DNA of 64,000 nt from Oscillospiraceae bacterium (GCA_017547245.1 JAFYQD010000003.1:186001-250000), one strand, 5' to 3'. Positions 53,869-63,580 are shown, numbered from the stretch's first letter. Made by a program: numbers and translations. The notes: generated from the sequence alone by a model not told the origin.

Positions 53869-54333
53869 TTGGCAGGGGATACCATCAAGAATATTGCAAA
53901 CAACAAAAAAGCATTCCATGAATACTTTGTGGAAGAAAGCTTCGAATGCGGCATTGAACTGGCCGGTACCGAAGTGAAAAGTCTCCGTCAGGGCGGCGCC
54001 AGCCTGAAAGAGGCCTGGTGTGAGATTGCGGATGGCGAAGTGTTTGTCAAACAGATGCACATCGCACCCTACGACAAAGGTAATATTTTCAACAAAGATC
54101 CGCTGCGGCCCCGCAAGCTGCTGCTGCACAAAAGCGAGATCCGCAAGCTGATCGGTCAGACCAAACAGCAAGGTTTCACCCTCATTCCATTATCTCTTTA
54201 TTTCAAGGGGTCAAGGGTAAAGCTGCAGATGGGTCTGTGCCGGGGCAAAAAGCTCCACGACAAACGCCAGGATATTGCCAAGCGTGATGCTCAGCGCGAT
54301 ATCCAGCGTGCAATGAAAGAACGCAACCGGTAA
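53869..54333 (+). CDS. smpB: SsrA-binding protein SmpB
   Basis: 154 residues from a TTG start with AGGCAGGTGAG upstream. The conserved block [20 protein letters not shown] and [14 protein letters not shown], and the basic tail [20 protein letters not shown], are present. It delivers tmRNA, encoded 36 bases downstream, to stalled ribosomes. Confidence 0.95.
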   Translation: MAGDTIKNIANNKKAFHEYFVEESFECGIELAGTEVKSLRQGGASLKEAWCEIADGEVFVKQMHIAPYDKGNIFNKDPLRPRKLLLHKSEIRKLIGQTKQQGFTLIPLSLYFKGSRVKLQMGLCRGKKLHDKRQDIAKRDAQRDIQRAMKERNR

Positions 54334-54369
54334 AACCCGGACGCAACCGGCGGTTTTCCGCCGATACAT

Positions 54370-54715
54370 GGGGGCGTAAAGGTTTCGACGGGGGCCAAGA
54401 AGCATGGTAAGCGAGTAGAGGCGCTCGACCTCTATAAAACGGGTAAACTTAAAAATAAACGCCGAAAATAATTTCGCGTACGCAGCCTAAATAGGCTGCC
54501 GTTCCTGCCGGGAGTACCACGGCCCGGACAGGGGCGTCGATTAGTGGTGAACGTTACAGGCCCGCTCCCCGAAGTCTGTGATGCTTAAGGGGATACTGAA
54601 CATTACAGTTTGTTTGCCAACGGTAGTGTAAGGGAATGTAAATGACAAACTGCACTCGGAGAAAGCTGTGTGGATCGACTTTCGGACGGGGGTTCGATTC
54701 CCCCCGCCTCCACCA
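54370..54715 (+). ncRNA. ssrA: tmRNA (SsrA)
   Basis: 346 bases. It opens GGGGGCGTAAAGGTTTCGAC, and ends with an acceptor and TTCGATT T-loop followed by the encoded CCA at 54713-54715. The tag frame at 54461-54490 encodes AENNFAYAA then a stop (the resume alanine included). Pseudoknot-like paired stretches lie between. Together with SmpB it rescues ribosomes. A typical Firmicute tag ending in YAA. Confidence 0.95.
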
Positions 54716-55398
54716 CTCATTCTCACAAAAAGTGAGAAATTAGCAGAACCCCACTTAGCCAGTATATACTGGTTAGGTGGGGTTTTCGTTTGTGATAAAC
54801 AGGATAAATAGAAGGGGGATGACACAGCTCTATTGGAAAGGGTTGACCATAATAGCTTCTTCTAACATTGACAATTTCAGCTTATTTCTTCATAATAATA
54901 CAGGAAATAATTGAGTGTTTAACAGATTACGTATAACGAGGTTCTGCTTTGGATAATAGACTACGACCCGAATCTAAAAAACATATAGTTCGCTGTGCAC
55001 ATACGGTTCTGGTGCGCGATGGTGTAGAAGCTTTCAGTATGCACAACTGATCGTAGAGACCATAAATGCAACGGTAAAGAGTAAGAATCCAAGGGTCTTT
55101 GAAAAGTACTTCTCTACAGATCCCCTCACCCAAAGTGAAGCAGTAGCCATAGGCAGAGCGTTAGCAAAAATACCTGAACTGTGTAGCCTGGGAAAGACAA
55201 TTACAACCTTTTGTTTGTTCGATGGAAGAACCTGCGAAAGCGAAGAATCCAATACACCACTAAGCAGCAAGATAAGCAGTCGACCAAAGAAAAGCAGCAG
55301 AGGAGGTAGAATGCAATAGAAAACGTAACACAGCAGAAGAGAAAATACCTAAGCATAAACAGCAGAGCATGTCTGTTTTCAGGAAAGGAGGGGAGACT
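54716..55398. other. Gene-poor, AT-rich region with decayed reading frames
   Basis: No intact gene is recognised. A frame from TTG at about 54949 encodes DNRLRPESKKHIVRCAHTVL... then stops after about 28 codons, resembling a TetR-type N-terminus. A second frame near 55040-55316 encodes about 90 codons (includes YAQLIVETINATVKSKNPRV and IPELCSLGKTITTFCLF) without any start codon. Both look like debris of a mobile or accessory gene next to ssrA, a common integration site. Confidence 0.4.
54747..54790 (+). terminator. Terminator of ssrA
   Basis: Long stem AACCCCACTTAGCCAGTA with TACTGGTTAGGTGGGGTT (G-U pairs allowed), then TTTTCGTTT. Confidence 0.8.
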
Positions 55399-55881
55399 GT
55401 GAAAAGAGTATTCCCATTGCTGATTGCGCTGGTTTTGTTGGTGGGCTGCACCGCCCCAACGGCAGAGCAAAATACCTACCGTCAGATTACTATGGAAGAA
55501 GCCGTGACCATGATGGAGGAAGAAAGCGGCTATATTATCCTTGATGTTCGCACGGTGGAGGAGTTCCGGGAAAAGCATATTCCGGGCGCAGTCAATATCC
55601 CCAACGAAAACATTGGCACAGACGAAATAAAAGAGCTGCCCGACAAGGACCAGCTGATTTTGGTGTACTGCCGCAGCGGAAACCGCAGCAAACAGGCTTC
55701 AGAAAAACTGGCAGCATTGGGCTACAGCAATGTTGTGGAGTTTGGCGGCATCAACGACTGGAAGGGCGAAACCGAAACGGGAAGTGCTGCAGTCTTTGCA
55801 GGGGAGACCTTTCGGCAGGGCTTTTTCTGCGGGCTTGCCGATGACCCAACACAAATAGAAAATCCATCGATAGAAAACTGA
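55399..55881 (+). CDS. Rhodanese-like lipoprotein
   Basis: 160 residues from a GTG with AAAGGAGGGGAG upstream. The signal peptide ends in the lipobox LLVGC with Cys17, so the protein is likely lipid-anchored outside the membrane. The rhodanese domain (about 40-140) has the active-site loop VYCRSGNRSKQ with a catalytic Cys. It may transfer sulfur or handle sulfide. The AT-rich gap lies before it. Confidence 0.88.
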   Translation: MKRVFPLLIALVLLVGCTAPTAEQNTYRQITMEEAVTMMEEESGYIILDVRTVEEFREKHIPGAVNIPNENIGTDEIKELPDKDQLILVYCRSGNRSKQASEKLAALGYSNVVEFGGINDWKGETETGSAAVFAGETFRQGFFCGLADDPTQIENPSIEN

Positions 55882-55899
55882 ATGTAAAAATGACCAAAT

Positions 55900-55945
55900 G
55901 CCCCCCGTTCACCCTCAAAATGGTGTTGGAACGGGGCTTTTTTTC
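55900..55945 (+). terminator. Terminator after the rhodanese gene
   Basis: GCCCCCCGTTC/GAACGGGGC stem and T-run. The next 180 bases hold the SBP promoter region. Confidence 0.75.
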
Positions 55946-56023
55946 TGTCAGGAACAGATGGTAAAGAGGATTTGTATAAAGTGTATAATTTGCAATTCTA
56001 ATTTTTTCGACGGTTCAGAATAA

Positions 56024-56037
56024 CGGATATTTATCCG
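56024..56037. promoter_or_regulatory. Palindromic operator candidate upstream of the SBP gene
   Basis: CGGATATTTATCCG, perfect 14-base palindrome (6+2+6), 90 bases before the start codon. TATAAT lies at 55983-55988 and TATAAA near 56071. It could bind the YesN-like regulator encoded downstream or another regulator. Confidence 0.45.
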
Positions 56038-56126
56038 AAAGAGCGGATTGTTTTCATGTGTTATAAACTATAAAATTTAACTAACAAACAGTGTTTCTGT
56101 TTAAAACTGTTAGGAGGAATTTACTA

Positions 56127-57206
56127 ATGAAAAAGATTCTGGCCATGATTCTGGCTCTGATGATGGTTCTGTCTCTGACCGCTTGCGGCGGCTCCAAGGC
56201 TCCTGCCGAAGAACCCGCTCCCGCTCCCGAAGCTGCTGCTCCCGAAGCCGAAGCTCCTGCTGAAGAAGCTCCTGCTGCCAAGAGCGACAAGCTGGTTGTT
56301 TATTCTCCCTGGTCCGACGTGGAACTGGAAATCGCTATCCCCGCTTTCGAAGAACAGTACGGCATTGACGTTGAAGTTATCAGCGGCGGCGCCGGCGAAC
56401 TGGTAGCCCGTGTTGAAGCTGAAAAGGCTGATCCTCAGGGCGACGTTATCCTGGGCGGTTCCGTAGGCGTATTTATGCCCGCTCTGGATCTGTGGGAAGA
56501 ATATGTATCTCCCGAAGATGCCAACATTGTTGACGCATACAAGAACACCACCGGCAAGATCAGCACCTACTGCATCGTTCCCACTCTGATTCTGGCCAAC
56601 ACCAACCTGATCGGCGATATCGAAATCAACGGTTGGGGCGACCTGCTGAACCCCGAACTGAAGGGCAAGATCGCTTTCGCTGACCCTGCTGCTTCCTCTC
56701 TGTCCAACGTTCTGATGTTCAACCTGCTGACCGTTATGGGCGACGGCAAGGATCTGGACACCGGTTGGGATTTCGTTAACAAGCTGGCTGACCAGCTGGA
56801 CGGCAAGGTTCTGTCCGGTTCCTCCAAGGTTCCCAAGGGCGTTGCTGACGGCGAATACACCGTTGGTCTGACCCACGAACTCTACTACGCCACCTACCTG
56901 GCCGATAACGCTCCTGTAAAGGCTATCTACCCCGAAGAAGGTTCTGCCGCTATCGCAGGTCCCGCTGTTATCATCAAGAACGCTCCCAACATGGAAAATG
57001 CTAAGCTGTTCATCGACTACATCCTGGGTCAGGACTTCCAGGAACGCTACAGAGATGGCCACGATGCCCGTTCCGTCCGTGTTGACGTTTCTGCCCCCGG
57101 CACCATGCCTTCCCTGGATTCCTTCAAGATCATCCCCGAAGTAGTTGCCGATGCCGATACTCAGAACGCTGTTCTGGAAGGCTTCAAGGATGCTGTTTAC
57201 GGTTAA
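56127..57206 (+). CDS. ABC transporter substrate-binding lipoprotein (AfuA/FbpA-type)
   Basis: 359 residues after TAGGAGGAA. Lipobox LSLTAC with Cys20, then a long Ala/Pro/Glu linker to about residue 55. The mature part begins VVYSPWSDVELEIAIPAF and contains the FbpA/AfuA/2-aminoethylphosphonate-like motif (GGAGELVARVEAEKADPQGD). The ligand is unknown. Candidates are ferric iron, phosphonate or a sugar phosphate. A terminator-type hairpin after it will raise SBP over the ATPase and permease. Confidence 0.88.
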   Translation: MKKILAMILALMMVLSLTACGGSKAPAEEPAPAPEAAAPEAEAPAEEAPAAKSDKLVVYSPWSDVELEIAIPAFEEQYGIDVEVISGGAGELVARVEAEKADPQGDVILGGSVGVFMPALDLWEEYVSPEDANIVDAYKNTTGKISTYCIVPTLILANTNLIGDIEINGWGDLLNPELKGKIAFADPAASSLSNVLMFNLLTVMGDGKDLDTGWDFVNKLADQLDGKVLSGSSKVPKGVADGEYTVGLTHELYYATYLADNAPVKAIYPEEGSAAIAGPAVIIKNAPNMENAKLFIDYILGQDFQERYRDGHDARSVRVDVSAPGTMPSLDSFKIIPEVVADADTQNAVLEGFKDAVYG

Positions 57207-57240
57207 TTCTTGATTCAAAACCCCAAAATAGAGATGCGAA

Positions 57241-57274
57241 AGGCCTCCGCCCAGTGTGGGGCGGGGGCCTTTTC
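57241..57274 (+). terminator. Hairpin between SBP and ATPase genes
   Basis: AGGCCTCCGCCC/GGGCGGGGGCCT stem then TTTT. A partial stop that favours the SBP. Confidence 0.65.
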
Positions 57275-57290
57275 ATAACAGGAGGCAAGT

Positions 57291-58418
57291 ATGAGTATCC
57301 AGATTGTTGCTGAACATATTGTAAAAAAGTTTGAAGGCGGAAAGGTCACCATCATTCCCGATCTTTCTGTTACCATCAAAAACGGTGAATTCTTCACCCT
57401 GCTGGGCCCCTCCGGCTGCGGTAAAACCACTTTCCTTAGAATGATTGCCGGCTTCAACTCGTTGGAAGGCGGTAAGATTTATTTTGATGACCAGGTCATC
57501 AATGACATTCCCGCACAGGACAGAAACATTGGTATGGTTTTCCAGAACTACGCCATTTTCCCCCACCTGACCGTGCGCGAAAATGTAGCCTTTGGTCTTA
57601 AACTGCGCAAAATAAAGGGCGAAGAACTGGACCAGAAGGTTGATGAAATTCTGAAGATGGTCAAAATTGACCAGTATGCCGACCGCCTTCCCGAAAGACT
57701 TTCGGGCGGCCAGCAGCAGCGCGTGGCGCTGGCCCGCGCCATCGTTATTCGTCCCAGCGTACTGCTGATGGACGAACCTCTGTCCAACCTGGACGCCAAG
57801 CTGCGTATCGAAATGCGCAGCACCATTCGTGAACTGCAGAAAGAAATCGGTATCACTACCGTTTATGTAACACATGACCAGGAAGAAGCCCTGGCTATCT
57901 CTGACCGTATTGCCGTTATGAACAAGGGCGAAATCCAGCAGTTGGGCCGTCCTCTGGACATCTATCTGCATCCCGCCAACACCTTTGTTGCCACCTTCAT
58001 CGGCTTCTCCAACCTGTTTGCAGGCAAGCTGAAGATCGAAAACGGCAAGACCTATGCTGTGCTTAGCGAAGACTGCGTAGTCGAAACTCCCGAACTGCGC
58101 GAAGATGTACAGGATGGCATGGATATTATCGTTTCTATGCGTCCCGACGAATTTGTTTATGCCGACAAGGGTCTGCGTGTCAAGCTGCGTTCCAGCACCT
58201 TCCTGGGCCAGACCATGAGCTATAAGCTTGACTTCCTGAATGCAAACGCACTGGACATCAATGACGAAAACGAGCTGACCGAAGCAATCCGCTACGTTAA
58301 AAAATCTTATCAGCCCGGTGACGAATTCTGCGTAATGCCCATTGCTGAAAAGATCAATGTCTTCACCGGCAACGGTGAGGAAAGCCTGATAAAGGACGTG
58401 AAAAAATATGGTGAATAA
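57291..58418 (+). CDS. ABC transporter ATP-binding protein (FbpC/PotA-like)
   Basis: 375 residues after CAGGAGGCAA. Walker A GPSGCGKTT at about 39-47, signature LSGGQQQR at about 137-144, Walker B LLMDEPLSNLDA at about 157-168, H-loop YVTHDQEEA. A C-terminal TOBE region (about 250-370) fits importers of the CUT2/FbpC/PotA type. It overlaps the permease start by 11 bases. Confidence 0.93.
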   Translation: MSIQIVAEHIVKKFEGGKVTIIPDLSVTIKNGEFFTLLGPSGCGKTTFLRMIAGFNSLEGGKIYFDDQVINDIPAQDRNIGMVFQNYAIFPHLTVRENVAFGLKLRKIKGEELDQKVDEILKMVKIDQYADRLPERLSGGQQQRVALARAIVIRPSVLLMDEPLSNLDAKLRIEMRSTIRELQKEIGITTVYVTHDQEEALAISDRIAVMNKGEIQQLGRPLDIYLHPANTFVATFIGFSNLFAGKLKIENGKTYAVLSEDCVVETPELREDVQDGMDIIVSMRPDEFVYADKGLRVKLRSSTFLGQTMSYKLDFLNANALDINDENELTEAIRYVKKSYQPGDEFCVMPIAEKINVFTGNGEESLIKDVKKYGE

Positions 58419-60066
58419 GCTGAAAAAAAAGCTGGACTTTTGGGTGGTAAGCTCGATTGTTGTTGCTGTTGTTCTCGGCATTTTTCTGGCTTATCCCCTG
58501 TTCTCACTTCTGATCCGCGCCTTCCGCGACAGTGGTACCGGTGCAGTTACCATGGCGAACTTTGTTAAGTTCTTCAGCAAGAAGTATTACTTCAAGGGCC
58601 TCATCAAGAGTTTGAACATCAGCGTTATTGTTACCATTTTTTCTACGCTGATCGGCGGTCCTTTGGCCTATGTAATGTCTTCCTACAAGTTCAAAGGGAA
58701 GCGGGCACTCGACATTATGATTATTGTGTCGCTGCTTTCTCCTCCCTTTATCGGTGCCTATTCCTGGGTTATGCTGCTGGGACGCAGCGGCCTGCTCAGC
58801 AAGCTGATTGCAGCCCTTGGCATTACCCCTCCCACCATTTACGGTGTGGGCGGTATCATCTTTGTACTTGTCCTTAAGCTATATCCCTTTATTTACATCT
58901 ATGTTAAGGGTGCGCTGCAGAAGATTGACGCTTCGCTGATTGAAGCCTCCGAAAGTCTTGGCTGCGGACAGATACGCAAGATATTTACCGTGGTTCTGCC
59001 CCTTATCCTGCCCACTCTGCTGGCCGGCATGCTGATTGTATTCATGACTGCCATTGCCGACTTCGGTACCCCCATGGTTTTGGGCGAAGGCATCAACCTG
59101 TTGGCTACCATGGTTTACACCGAATACATCAACGAAATTGGCGGCAACGCAAACTTCTCGGCAGCCATTGCCGTTATCATGGTTGTTGTAACCCTGATTC
59201 TGTTCATCTTCCAGAATGTTGTGGTAAACAGATTGTCCTTTACCATGAGCGCACTCAAGCCCATGCAGCCCAAGGAATTCAAGAAGCGTTCTGTAAGCGT
59301 AGCCTGCCATGCGGTTGCCTGGTTGGTGGCCATCGTTTCCATGATTCCCAACATTGTTGTTCTGATTACCTCTTTCCTGAAAACCGAAGGTAAGATGTTC
59401 CGTCAGGGCTTCTCGCTGGAAAGCTACAAGAAGGTATTCTCCACTTTGGGCAGACCTGTAGTGAACACCTATCTCTTTGGTATCATTGCTCTTCTGATTA
59501 TTGTTGGGTTGTCCATTATCATTTCCTATCTTTCTACCCGCAAAAAGAGCAAGATTACCGCTTTCATTGATACCATCACCATGTTCCCCTACATTCTGCC
59601 CGGCGCAGTACTTGGTCTTACCCTGCTGATGGCCTTCAACAAGCCTCCCTTCAGCCTCAGCGGTACAGCGGCCATCATCATTCTGGCCTTTGTTATCCGC
59701 CGTATGCCATATACCCTGCGTTCCAGTGCGGCCATTCTGCATCAGATCAGTCCCAGCATAGAAGAGGCCTCGATCAGCCTTGGCTGCAACCCGGTAAAAA
59801 CCTTCTTTAAGATTACCGTTCGCATGATGATGCCCGGTGTTCTGTCGGGTGCCGTTCTTAGTTGGGTAACCATTATCAACGAATTGGCAGCCTCCTTTAT
59901 GCTGTATTCGGCCAAGACCACTACCATGTCCATCACCGTTTACCAGCAGATCATCCGTATGGAATTTGGTACAGCCGGTGCTGTTGCCACCATCCTGACG
60001 CTGACCACCGTAATTTCGCTGATGATCTTCTTCAAGGTTACCGGCAACACCGAAGTAAACATTTAA
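58408..60066 (+). CDS. ABC transporter permease, two fused domains (FbpB-like)
   Basis: 552 residues with about 12 membrane helices in two homologous halves. Each half has an EAA loop: EASESLGCGQIRKIF near 185 and EASISLGCNPVKTFF near 452. This two-in-one permease is the FbpB/AfuB design. With the SBP and ATPase it forms one importer. Confidence 0.92.
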   Translation: MVNKLKKKLDFWVVSSIVVAVVLGIFLAYPLFSLLIRAFRDSGTGAVTMANFVKFFSKKYYFKGLIKSLNISVIVTIFSTLIGGPLAYVMSSYKFKGKRALDIMIIVSLLSPPFIGAYSWVMLLGRSGLLSKLIAALGITPPTIYGVGGIIFVLVLKLYPFIYIYVKGALQKIDASLIEASESLGCGQIRKIFTVVLPLILPTLLAGMLIVFMTAIADFGTPMVLGEGINLLATMVYTEYINEIGGNANFSAAIAVIMVVVTLILFIFQNVVVNRLSFTMSALKPMQPKEFKKRSVSVACHAVAWLVAIVSMIPNIVVLITSFLKTEGKMFRQGFSLESYKKVFSTLGRPVVNTYLFGIIALLIIVGLSIIISYLSTRKKSKITAFIDTITMFPYILPGAVLGLTLLMAFNKPPFSLSGTAAIIILAFVIRRMPYTLRSSAAILHQISPSIEEASISLGCNPVKTFFKITVRMMMPGVLSGAVLSWVTIINELAASFMLYSAKTTTMSITVYQQIIRMEFGTAGAVATILTLTTVISLMIFFKVTGNTEVNI

Positions 60067-60081
60067 TCCGTTTTCCCCAGA

Positions 60082-60116
60082 TGTACCGGGTCGGCACTCG
60101 ATCCGGTACATTTTTT
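60082..60116 (+). terminator. Terminator of the ABC operon
   Basis: TGTACCGG/CCGGTACA stem with T-run. Confidence 0.8.
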
Positions 60117-60131
60117 ATATCTGCATACAAT

Positions 60132-60160
60132 TTGCCGCGGCATAGGTTGCCTAATATGAT
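60132..60160 (+). promoter_or_regulatory. Promoter of the two-component system
   Basis: TTGCCG and TATGAT with 17-base spacing; TATAAT overlaps at 60159-60164. 39 bases before the kinase start. Confidence 0.65.
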
Positions 60161-60198
60161 ATAATAGTCTTAAACAAAGAAGAAAGGAGCGTTGACAG

Positions 60199-61926
60199 AT
60201 GAAAAAGGTGCGGATTCAGCCCTTCAAAGAATCGATAAGAAAAACCTTTACCTTCTATGCGCTCATTCCTTCGCTTGTTTTTACCGTTGTAGCCTTTCTG
60301 GTGGTCGTCTTTATTTTTCTGGGTTCGGTGCACAACCGCACACGCACTGTGGCCGACCAGACTTCGTACCGTTTGGAACAGATTCTTAGCGGCTATATGA
60401 CCGAACTGGAGGTCCGCAGCGCCGACAAAGAGGTCGTTCGTGCAGTGCGCGGCGGTTCCCTTGCTTCCGACCAATACTCCGACCTTTACCGTTATATCAA
60501 CAGCCAGGAGATGCGCTGCAACTTTTTTGTTGTGGACGATGAATGCAATATTCTGGCCAGCAGTATCAACAAGACCCCTGTTTATATCGAACAATCCCCC
60601 ATCTTTAATATGGGTATCGTTCGAAAAATCAACAATAATCCCGATAAGGTATGCATCTCGGTGGAAGATAACATTGGCCGCACCGGAAAGGTGCTGACCC
60701 TTGGTTCGGCAGTTTGCGACAAAGAAAACCTTGTGGGCATGCTCATTCTGGAATTTGAAGAAGCTGCCTTTTCCGAACACTTTTTTGACGTCTTTTCCAC
60801 CAACATTGTTCTGGCTGACGGTCAGGACTATGTTTGCTGGAGCTCCGACAAATCCTTTGCCAACAGCTATGGCAAGCTGGATGTCTCTTTCCGCCAGAAA
60901 AACGACACGGTTTCGTTTATGGATGCCAGCTTCTATACCCAATACCGTTCCTTGCTTGCCGACGAGCTGCATCTTTACAGCATGTCGGAAGTAGGGGTCT
61001 ACCACGGCATTTTTGTAACGGTTGGCATGGCCTTGGTGGCTGTATTCATTGTGCTGCTGTTCTCCATTATGCTGGCTTCCCGTGAGGTTGCGGGCAAAAA
61101 GACCGAAGTAATAGACCAGATGGTGGATACCATGCAGTATGCCCGTTTGGGCGATTTTTCTCATCCTTTGAATGTAAACACCGGCGATGAATTTGAAATC
61201 ATGGCCGAAACATACAACAAAATGCTGGGGGATATCCAGCAGCTGATTTATGACAAAGAAGAAATTGCCCGTCAGAATGTTATTTCGGAAATCAAGCAGC
61301 TGGAATCTCAGTTTGATCCGCATTTCCTGTTCAACACACTGGAACTGATCAAATATATGTCCAAGATTGCCCCCGACGATGCCGGAAAGGTCATTGTGGG
61401 ATTTTCGGGCCTGCTGCGCGAAAGCATCAACAACACCGTTTCGGAAGTGACCCTGAAGCAGGATTGGGAATACACCAAGAATTACCTGATGATACAGAAA
61501 TACCGTTTTGGGGATAAGCTCAGCTACGACACCGATATTTCTGAAGATGCCCTGCGCTGCATCGTTCCCAAACGCATTCTGCAGCCCATTGTCGAAAATG
61601 CCATGAACTATGGACGCAACAGCGAGGGCTGCTGCCGCTTGCACATCAAGGCGGAAGTAAAACGCGGCAGACTGCTGATTGAAATCTCGGACGAAGGTGT
61701 CGGCATGGAGCCCGACCGCCTGAAAGAGATCAAAAAGCTGCTTAGCCAGCGCAAAAACACCTCGGTGCACAACGGGCTTTATAATGTACACCGCAGAATC
61801 GACTTGATTTATGGATCTCCCTATGGGCTCTCCATAAAAAGTCAGAAGGAGGTCGGCACTCAAATTACCATGAAGCTGCCGGCAAGGATGGAGGAAAAAC
61901 ATCATGTTGAAGGTACTGATCGTTGA
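60199..61926 (+). CDS. YesM/LytS-type sensor histidine kinase
   Basis: 575 residues. Membrane helix at about 22-42, an extracellular sensor domain (about 45-265), second helix at about 272-293, then HAMP-like and a HisKA_7 kinase core. The phospho-acceptor His375 lies in SQFDPHFLFNTLELI. ATP site: PIVENAMNYG and ISDEGVGM. YesM-type kinases usually sense sugars or metabolites with help from an ABC SBP. It overlaps yesN-like by 23 bases. Confidence 0.93.
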   Translation: MKKVRIQPFKESIRKTFTFYALIPSLVFTVVAFLVVVFIFLGSVHNRTRTVADQTSYRLEQILSGYMTELEVRSADKEVVRAVRGGSLASDQYSDLYRYINSQEMRCNFFVVDDECNILASSINKTPVYIEQSPIFNMGIVRKINNNPDKVCISVEDNIGRTGKVLTLGSAVCDKENLVGMLILEFEEAAFSEHFFDVFSTNIVLADGQDYVCWSSDKSFANSYGKLDVSFRQKNDTVSFMDASFYTQYRSLLADELHLYSMSEVGVYHGIFVTVGMALVAVFIVLLFSIMLASREVAGKKTEVIDQMVDTMQYARLGDFSHPLNVNTGDEFEIMAETYNKMLGDIQQLIYDKEEIARQNVISEIKQLESQFDPHFLFNTLELIKYMSKIAPDDAGKVIVGFSGLLRESINNTVSEVTLKQDWEYTKNYLMIQKYRFGDKLSYDTDISEDALRCIVPKRILQPIVENAMNYGRNSEGCCRLHIKAEVKRGRLLIEISDEGVGMEPDRLKEIKKLLSQRKNTSVHNGLYNVHRRIDLIYGSPYGLSIKSQKEVGTQITMKLPARMEEKHHVEGTDR

Positions 61927-62683
61927 AGATGAAGACTTTATCCGCAAGGGATTGGTTTATACCTACGATTGGCTTTCGCAGAATTGCGTGGTGGCAGGGG
62001 AGGCCAGCGATGGGGAAAGCGGCCTGGAAATGATCCAACAGCTTTCGCCCGATATTGTCATCACCGATATCCGCATGGGCGAAATGGACGGCCTTGAAAT
62101 GATTCGCCGCGGCCGGCAGACCCACACCTTTTACAGCATTCTGTTGACGGGATATTCCGAATTTGAGTATGCCAAACAGGCTTTGTCTCTCCGTGTTACC
62201 GAATATCTGCTGAAACCGGTGGATGAAGAAAAGCTGACCGCCGCCATCCAAAAAATCAGAGAAGAACGGGAGCACCAGCCTGTAACCGAAGGTGAAGCCC
62301 TGCCGCAGCCGCTGCTGGATTACGAAAGCCTGCAGAAAAATGAAAAAATCAATTATTATGTGGGCTGTACGCTGAAAATCATCGAAGAGCAGTATGCCCA
62401 GCGCATCAATATCCGCAGCGTGGCCGATAAAGTTGGTGTCAGCGAAAGCTATCTCAGCCGCAAGTTTAAGGAAGAAACCGGCAACACCTTTGTGGAGTTC
62501 CTCAACAAGTTCCGCATCCAGAAGGCAACCACCCTTTTGCGTCACGGCGGTATGCGCATCCGCGAAATTTCCGAGTTGGTGGGGTTTGAGGAATACAAAC
62601 GTTTCAGCGAGGTGTTCAAAAAGTATACCGGCATGAGCTGTACCGAGTTTGTTTCTTCCATCGGCGCTAACGGAAAACAATAA
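61904..62683 (+). CDS. YesN/AraC-type response regulator
   Basis: 259 residues. Receiver domain with Asp55 (DIVITDIRMGEMDG), Lys in LLKPVDEEK, linker, and an AraC HTH pair from about 155 (YLSRKFKEETGNTFVEFLNK and ISELVGFEEYKRFSEVFKKY). It should activate the neighbouring ABC transporter. Starts inside the kinase gene. Confidence 0.94.
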   Translation: MLKVLIVEDEDFIRKGLVYTYDWLSQNCVVAGEASDGESGLEMIQQLSPDIVITDIRMGEMDGLEMIRRGRQTHTFYSILLTGYSEFEYAKQALSLRVTEYLLKPVDEEKLTAAIQKIREEREHQPVTEGEALPQPLLDYESLQKNEKINYYVGCTLKIIEEQYAQRINIRSVADKVGVSESYLSRKFKEETGNTFVEFLNKFRIQKATTLLRHGGMRIREISELVGFEEYKRFSEVFKKYTGMSCTEFVSSIGANGKQ

Positions 62684-62721
62684 GACCATCCCAATTATGT
62701 TTTCAGGAGGACGGAAACCAA

Positions 62722-63498
62722 GTGAAAGATATCAAAATTGCCTTTTTTGACGTTGACGGCACCCTGATGGACATGAAAAAAAGGGTTATCTCTGAAAAAA
62801 TGCGGGAGACCCTGCGGAAACTGAAGGAAAACAATGTTCTTATTTGCATTGCCTCCGGACGCGGTCCCTGCAGCCTGCCTGTAATTTCCGATGTCGAATT
62901 TGATGTGTTCATCACCTACAACGGAGCCTATTGCTACAATGCCGATCAGGTTATTTTCCGTGACCCGATTCCCAAAGAGGATGTCAAAAAGATTATCCTC
63001 AATTCGGCGAAGATAAACAGACCGGTTTCCATCGGCTCGGCCGACAGGGTGGTGGCAAACGGCAAAGACCAAAACATGAGCGAATACTATGCTTTTGGCA
63101 AAATAGTGGTTGAGGTCGGTCGGGATTTTGACGAGGTTGCCGAGCGTGATATTTATCAGATTGTGACCGGCTGTTGTGCCGAAGAATACGACGCTGTGCT
63201 GAAAGATGTTGCTCAGGCAAAAATTGTGGCATGGTGGGACCGTGCGGTGGATATCATTCCCGTCAATTGCAGCAAGGGCTTGGGCATAAAAAAGGTGCTG
63301 GATCATTACCACCTGGCCAAAGAGAATGCAATCGCCTTTGGGGACGGTACCAACGACATTGAAATGCTGCAAACCGTTGGTATGGGCGTTGCCATGGGCA
63401 ATGCGCTGGAACCGGTGAAGGCAATTGCAGACGATGTTTGCGGCAGCGCAGCCGATGATGGAATCTATTATTTTTGCAAGGAAAAAGGCTTGATTTGA
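62722..63498 (+). CDS. HAD-superfamily Cof-type phosphatase
   Basis: 258 residues from a GTG with AGGAGG. DVDGT at about 10-14 carries the nucleophile Asp, and GDGTNDIEMLQTVGMGVAMG the final motif. IIB cap. Dephosphorylates small phosphorylated metabolites, perhaps one linked to the adjoining ABC/two-component genes. Confidence 0.87.
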   Translation: MKDIKIAFFDVDGTLMDMKKRVISEKMRETLRKLKENNVLICIASGRGPCSLPVISDVEFDVFITYNGAYCYNADQVIFRDPIPKEDVKKIILNSAKINRPVSIGSADRVVANGKDQNMSEYYAFGKIVVEVGRDFDEVAERDIYQIVTGCCAEEYDAVLKDVAQAKIVAWWDRAVDIIPVNCSKGLGIKKVLDHYHLAKENAIAFGDGTNDIEMLQTVGMGVAMGNALEPVKAIADDVCGSAADDGIYYFCKEKGLI

Positions 63499-63531
63499 TT
63501 CAATAGATCGATATTATTAAACAAAAAGTAA

Positions 63532-63565
63532 AATCCCCTCCTGATATTACAATCGGGAGGGGATT
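63532..63565. terminator. Bidirectional terminator
   Basis: AATCCCCTCCTGAT/ATCGGGAGGGGATT (one mismatch) between the convergent HAD and FGGY genes. Confidence 0.75.
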
Positions 63566-63580
63566 GGTTGTTGTTATGGA

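Noticed and set aside
54693-54715. Attachment site duplication of the ssrA 3' end
   Set aside because: No second copy of the last twenty or so ssrA bases is visible downstream to the window end, so no attR can be claimed.
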